Below are positions 30,944 to 34,233 of a stretch of DNA of 34,233 nucleotides, piece by piece (the stretch's first letter is position 1; the number at the start of each line of letters is the position of its first letter). A program made the position numbers and the translations under genes. Source of the stretch: Chara braunii (taxonomy: Eukaryota; Streptophyta; Charophyceae; Charales; Characeae); contig BFEA01000531.1 of the NCBI GenBank assembly GCA_003427395.1, positions 526,106 through 560,338 on the forward strand. Reading direction: 5' to 3'. The notes beneath the pieces were generated by a model, which worked only from the letters and a program-made list of their open reading frames with translations, was not told where the DNA came from and ran no database searches.

Positions 30944-30950
30944 AAAGGTT

Positions 30951-31415
30951 TCAGATAACGAAAATATGTAACATCTCTGATTTCAGTGCGGTAAGCGATG
31001 TTACTAACTTTTCAGAGACTGCAAATAGGTCGTCTGCTAGTGCTTTTACCTTACATTGAGATGGTCCTACGAGGATTCCTTTGATAAATGGGTTAGATCT
31101 GATGTTGTTCAACACCACTTCCATCTGAATGGTGAACATCAATGGTGCCAATGGGCAGCCTTGGCGCAAAAAGCGTGTCAAGGCAAATTCATTGGATTTT
31201 CTTCCGTTAATCATCACCAACGTCTTAGATGAGGTGTTTAATGCCACCACCCATTTTGAGATATTCAGACAAAAACCTATTGCGTTGAGCGTTGTGAAAA
31301 CGTATGACCAATTCACTCGGTCATATGCCTTCTCCAAATCAAGTAAAAGTACTTCAATGTTCGAGTTATCATTATGGATGACTTCCAAAGTTAAGATAGT
31401 TGTCACCTGGGTCAC
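30951..31415 (-). pseudogene. LINE reverse transcriptase palm
   Basis: The 154-codon open segment contains RT motif A (LLLDLEKAYDRVNW), motif B (FLRQGCPLAPLMF) and motif C (KALADDLFAV, with the catalytic DD). These copy LINE RNA at nicked target DNA. The N-terminal endonuclease and the RT fingers are missing, because the copy is cut near 31425. Confidence 0.85.
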
Positions 31416-31422
31416 CAGCGCA

Positions 31423-31469
31423 TACGTACAGAGGTCCTCGAGTCGACCTCCGTAGGACCTCCGTACGTA
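31423..31469 (+). repeat. 16-bp hairpin at the LINE/MITE boundary
   Basis: TACGTACAGAGGTCCT (31423-31438) pairs with 31454-31469 with one mismatch and a 15-base loop. It lies exactly where the LINE ends and the next element begins. Confidence 0.7.
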
Positions 31470-32122
31470 CGGGCGTTCGGGCTCCCGTTCAGGGTCCGAA
31501 ACCGAAGGCGTTAGGCCCGCGCCAAAAAATATTTTGGAGCCTAAAAATACATTTTTTCTTCTGAGTAGTTTTTTGTGAGTTCTTTATGATGTGAAGTACA
31601 TGCTTATAAAGTTTGAAGTCAGTTTGCAAAGCCAAACAAAAATTAAAAATCGCCAAAGATGGCAGTGTTAAAATGTGCTCGCCCACTCACTTTTTTGTTT
31701 TGTTTCACTTTTTACTTTTTGTTTTCACTTTATTGCGGGGTCTAAAAAAAAAAAATAATAATAAATATATATATATATATATATATTTTTAACTTTTTTT
31801 AATGAATATGCAAAGTACACATCTGTGAATTTTTAGGGCTTCTGATATGAAAAAAAAAAATAATGAAAAATCTTCAAATATGGTGGTGTCGAAAACGTGC
31901 TCACTCACTCGGTAATTTTAATTCTTTTTTTATTGTTTTTTTATTTTTATTATTAGTTTTTACTTTTTTATTTTACTTTTATTTCAAATTTGGTAAGGAA
32001 ATTGGTTGCAATGCTCAAATAAATGTTTTTTAGTTTATTTTTCTTCGTAACATTTTTTTTTATATTCTTTTGAATTTATTTATTTATTTTTGTTTGCGTT
32101 TTGTCTAAACGACCGAACGTAT
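31470..32122 (+). mobile_element. TIR element copy A, truncated at both ends
   Basis: It shares its body with copies B and C. After a GTTCGGGC-rich end comes CCAAAAAATATTTTGG, then two occurrences of the motif CGCCAAAGATGGC...GTGCTCGCCCACTCA (near 31649 and 31873), and it ends in a T-rich stretch with CGACCGAACG. The outermost GGGTTGCC ends are absent. There is no coding sequence. Confidence 0.65.
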
Positions 32123-32179
32123 CCCCAAAGGAAGTCAACACTTATGGCCTCGGAGACGAGCTATATCATCCAGGGCATG

Positions 32180-32232
32180 ATATAAGTCAAGGGGTTTGAC
32201 TTTGACGGCTGCCACGGACTTGAACGTCCAAC
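32180..32232 (-). repeat. Inverted copy of the 7478-7535 repeat
   Basis: Reverse complement of AGTTGGACGTT...GCCGTCAAAGTCAAA...TTGACTT, with a few differences. Confidence 0.5.
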
Positions 32233-32316
32233 TGTAATAAATCTAAAAAATAAAAGGTATTTTTTTTTTTTCTCAAAGCATAATTCGTTCAACCCTTACG
32301 CACGATCACAGTAGGC

Positions 32317-32378
32317 CGCCCGGACACTCAAAACATATATATATACCCCCGGACACTCAAAACATATATATATATATA
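32317..32378 (+). repeat. Short direct repeat plus TA microsatellite
   Basis: CCGGACACTCAAAACATATA occurs twice in tandem, each followed by a TA run. The second run abuts the start of element copy C. Confidence 0.7.
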
Positions 32379-32478
32379 GGGTTGCCGGCGTTCGGTACGG
32401 GCCAAACGACCGAACCTGAACGCCCCAACGTTCGGCACCCCCTCTTGATGCGTTCGGGCGTTCGGCCGAACGCGGACC

Positions 32479-32512
<34 letters not shown>

Positions 32513-33143
32513 AAAAAATATGAAACAAATATATGTTATGCAAAAGAATAAACTAAACAACATTTGCTTCAACGTTACATCCAAATTCTTTACCAAACTT
32601 GAAATAAAAATACAATACTAAAAATAAATAATAATAATGACAATTACAAAAAATAAAATGAGAATAAAATTATTGGGTGGGCGAGCACGTTTTTGACACC
32701 GCCATCTTTGCCGATTTTTCTTTTTTTTTGGCTGTGAAAAATGCCATAAAAATTTAGATATGTGTATATTACATAAAAGAGAATCTACAAATAAAGTTTG
32801 AAATAATAATAATTTTGTTCCTGCCCCAAAATAAAGGAAAAACAAAAACTGAAAAGAGAGGAAAAAAAAATTAGTGAGTGGGCAAGCAAGTTTTGACACC
32901 ACCATCATTGCCGATTTGTCATTTTGTTTTGGCTAAGCAGAATGGCTTTAAAATTTAGAAGGAGGTACCGTACATCCCAAAGAACTCACAAAAAACAAAT
33001 CAGAAAAAAATAACAATATTTAGGTGCCAAAATATTTTTTTCCAGGGTCCGAATCCTTTCAGGTTCGAGCCCCGTACGGGGACCGAACGCCCGAACGTTT
33101 GGGGGTCAGCTTAGGGGCCTTCGTACACTCGGTCTGGCAACCC
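32379..33143 (-). mobile_element. TIR element copy C, complete, in a TA microsatellite
   Basis: It begins GGGTTGCC at 32379 and ends GGCAACCC at 33143, so the termini are inverted repeats, followed inward by GTTCGG-rich arms. TA repeats flank both sides, so the target duplication cannot be read. Relative to A and B the body is inverted. The internal motif occurs twice, near 32690 and 32895. TAGGGTTGCC-type termini suggest a non-autonomous hAT-like element, but this is an inference. The length is 765 bp and no frame is long enough for a transposase. Confidence 0.75.
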
Positions 33144-33147
33144 TTAA

Positions 33148-33234
33148 GATATATATATACATATATATATACATATATATATATATGTATATATATATAT
33201 ATGTATATATATGTATATATATATACATATATAT
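33148..33234 (+). repeat. TA-rich microsatellite
   Basis: (AT)n with interspersed GTAT and ACAT. Confidence 0.9.
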
Positions 33235-33236
33235 CG

Positions 33237-33326
33237 TCACAAACAGAACTGCCCGGTAAACCGTAGGCAGAGAGGGAGAAGAGGACAACAAACGAGGGGC
33301 TGTGACAAACTGTTTCGTCGGAGTTT
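33237..33326 (-). ncRNA. Truncated hammerhead-bearing 90-bp repeat
   Basis: On the minus strand it keeps the helix II right arm CCGAC, GAAA and CAGTTTGTCACAG, then the same 60 bp as the repeat at 34130-34219. The left half (CTGATGA and the GTCGG arm) has been replaced at 33327 by TA-rich DNA, so it cannot fold as a ribozyme. Identity to the other copy is about 97% by eye. Confidence 0.7.
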
Positions 33327-33359
33327 AAAAGTATATACATATATATATATATACATATA

Positions 33360-34110
33360 GGGTTACCTGACCGAACGTTCAGGGGCCCCCGGGCTGTGCC
33401 CCGAACGTTCAAGCATTCGGGGGCCGAACAACACCTCCAGATTCGGCCCCCGCCAAAAAATATTTCAGAACCTAAAAATAAGTTGTTTTTTATGAATTAT
33501 TTTTTGTGAGTTCTCCATGATGTAACCTACACGCCTATAAATTTTGAAGCCATTCTGCTAAGCGAAACAAACATTAAAAATCGTCAAAGATGGGGGTGTC
33601 AAAACGTGCTCGCCCACTCAGTATTTTGGTTTTGTTCACTTTTAACTTTTTGTTTTCACTTTATTTCGGGGCCTAAAAAAAATTATTATTTTTTGAAACA
33701 TTTTTAATGAGTTACTGATTATGTAAAATATATATCTGTAAATTTTCAGGGCATTTGTCAATGCCAAAAAAAAATAGAAATCGCCAAAGATGGCGGTGTC
33801 GAACATGTGCTGGCACACTCACTCATTTTAATTCTCTTTTTATTTTTTTTTATTTTTATCAAAGTGTTTATTTTTTGTATTGGATTTTTAATTCAAATTT
33901 GGTAAAGAATTTGGATGTCGTGCCCAGACAAATGTTGTTCAGTTTAATGTTCTCCATAACATAGTTTTGTTTCGGAATTGTTTGAAAACTATTTATTGTT
34001 TTTTTTTTTTTTTTTTGTCCGCGTTCGGCCCGAACGACTGAACGCCTCTCGAAGGGGTCCCGTACGTTCGGGCGTTCGGGTTCGGGCGTTCGGCCCGTCC
34101 CGAACGCTGG
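33360..34110 (+). mobile_element. TIR element copy B
   Basis: The copy starts GGGTTACC at 33360 and ends CGAACGCTGG at 34110, both next to TA repeats. The right end matches the other copies except that the last six bases (the complement of GGGTTG) are missing. The internal motif occurs at about 33581 and 33781. There is no coding sequence. Confidence 0.7.
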
Positions 34111-34129
34111 TATATATATATATATAATA

Positions 34130-34233
34130 TCACAAATAGAACTGCCCGGTAAACCGTAGGCAGAGAGAGAGAAGAGGACAACAAACGAGGGGCTGTGACA
34201 AACTGTTTCGTCGGAGTTTCACCGACTCATCAG
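34130..34233 (-). ncRNA. Hammerhead ribozyme repeat, runs off the window
   Basis: Reading leftward from 34233: core CTGATGA (34233-34227), helix II GTCGG/CCGAC around a 7-base loop (34226-34210), GAAA (34209-34206), then CAGTTTGTCACAG as the 3' arm of helix III. Helix II and its loop are nearly identical to those of the ribozyme at 24899. The helix I and the cleavage site would lie beyond the window end, so the type cannot be confirmed. About 90 bp of flank (to 34130) is shared with 33237-33326. Confidence 0.75.

Larger units (their letters stand above)
27574..31425 (-). mobile_element. L1-type LINE, 5'-truncated, interrupted
   Basis: On the minus strand, motifs of plant L1 ORF2 occur in correct order from high to low coordinate: RT palm, thumb and post-RT region, zf-RVT-like segment and C-terminal segment. 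A T run at about 27574-27584 could be the poly(A) tail read on the plus strand. The 5' end stops within the RT near 31425, next to a foldback. Microsatellite and hairpin DNA (about 29270-30095) splits the body. No intact frame remains. Confidence 0.75.

Overview
This window looks like nuclear DNA of a land plant or close streptophyte relative. The evidence is a plant-type L1 LINE, a Ty3/chromovirus-like LTR family, a tRNA-derived SINE, type III hammerhead ribozymes of the retrozyme kind, and a Penelope-like element with the permuted domain order reported for the Chlamys clade (green algae, spike mosses, slime molds). A lycophyte, fern or bryophyte is my best guess, but no host gene is visible that would fix it. 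The window is essentially all repetitive DNA, and every protein-coding trace I recognise is a broken mobile-element gene.

Layout. 1-1440: unassigned DNA, an A+C-skewed strand and a CCTCGGGG-rich repeat arm whose inverted partner lies at 14100-14296. 1441-13383: LTR-type repeats. A block beginning TGTCGTACC (1441-2576) recurs at 11525-12672, and a second block (6713-7451) recurs at 12673-13359. The downstream copy is a compact 1.86-kb LTR with TGTC...GACA ends. The 4.1 kb that separates the two blocks in the upstream copy carries tandem, hairpin-rich arrays: three 180-bp units, ten 40-bp stem-loops and five 122-bp units. A gag-like remnant sits at 10636-10821. 13384-14570: unassigned DNA with strong hairpins. 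14572-19645: a decayed Penelope-like element with a CCHC/coiled-coil/SAP-like first ORF, an N-terminal GIY-YIG endonuclease, a CxC linker and a reverse transcriptase, flanked by a 45-bp direct repeat. 19664-20130: an inverted fragment of the 8.0-8.5 kb repeat.

20.4-26.2 kb holds an unrecognised broken protein (20846-21854, minus strand), a 54-bp minisatellite, and a dense run of back-to-back perfect stem-loops (about 23.9-26.2 kb) with a complete type III hammerhead ribozyme embedded at 24899-24954. This ends exactly where a second copy of the Penelope-like leader begins (26211-26781). 26960-27362 is an intact SINE with a 13-bp target duplication. About 27570-31425 is a 5'-truncated L1 LINE on the minus strand, interrupted by a chain of hairpins built around GA/TC microsatellites. 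31430-34233 contains three copies of a roughly 0.75-kb terminal-inverted-repeat element, two of them in TA microsatellites, interleaved with two copies of a 90-bp repeat that carries a hammerhead ribozyme on the minus strand (one truncated, one running off the window).

The recurring theme is intramolecular pairing. In several arrays the stems change sequence while staying paired, and in one pair of diverged copies a stem shows a compensatory G-C to A-T change. This fits either selection on RNA structure in retroelement transcripts or recurrent template-switch correction of quasi-palindromes; the sequence alone does not decide between them.
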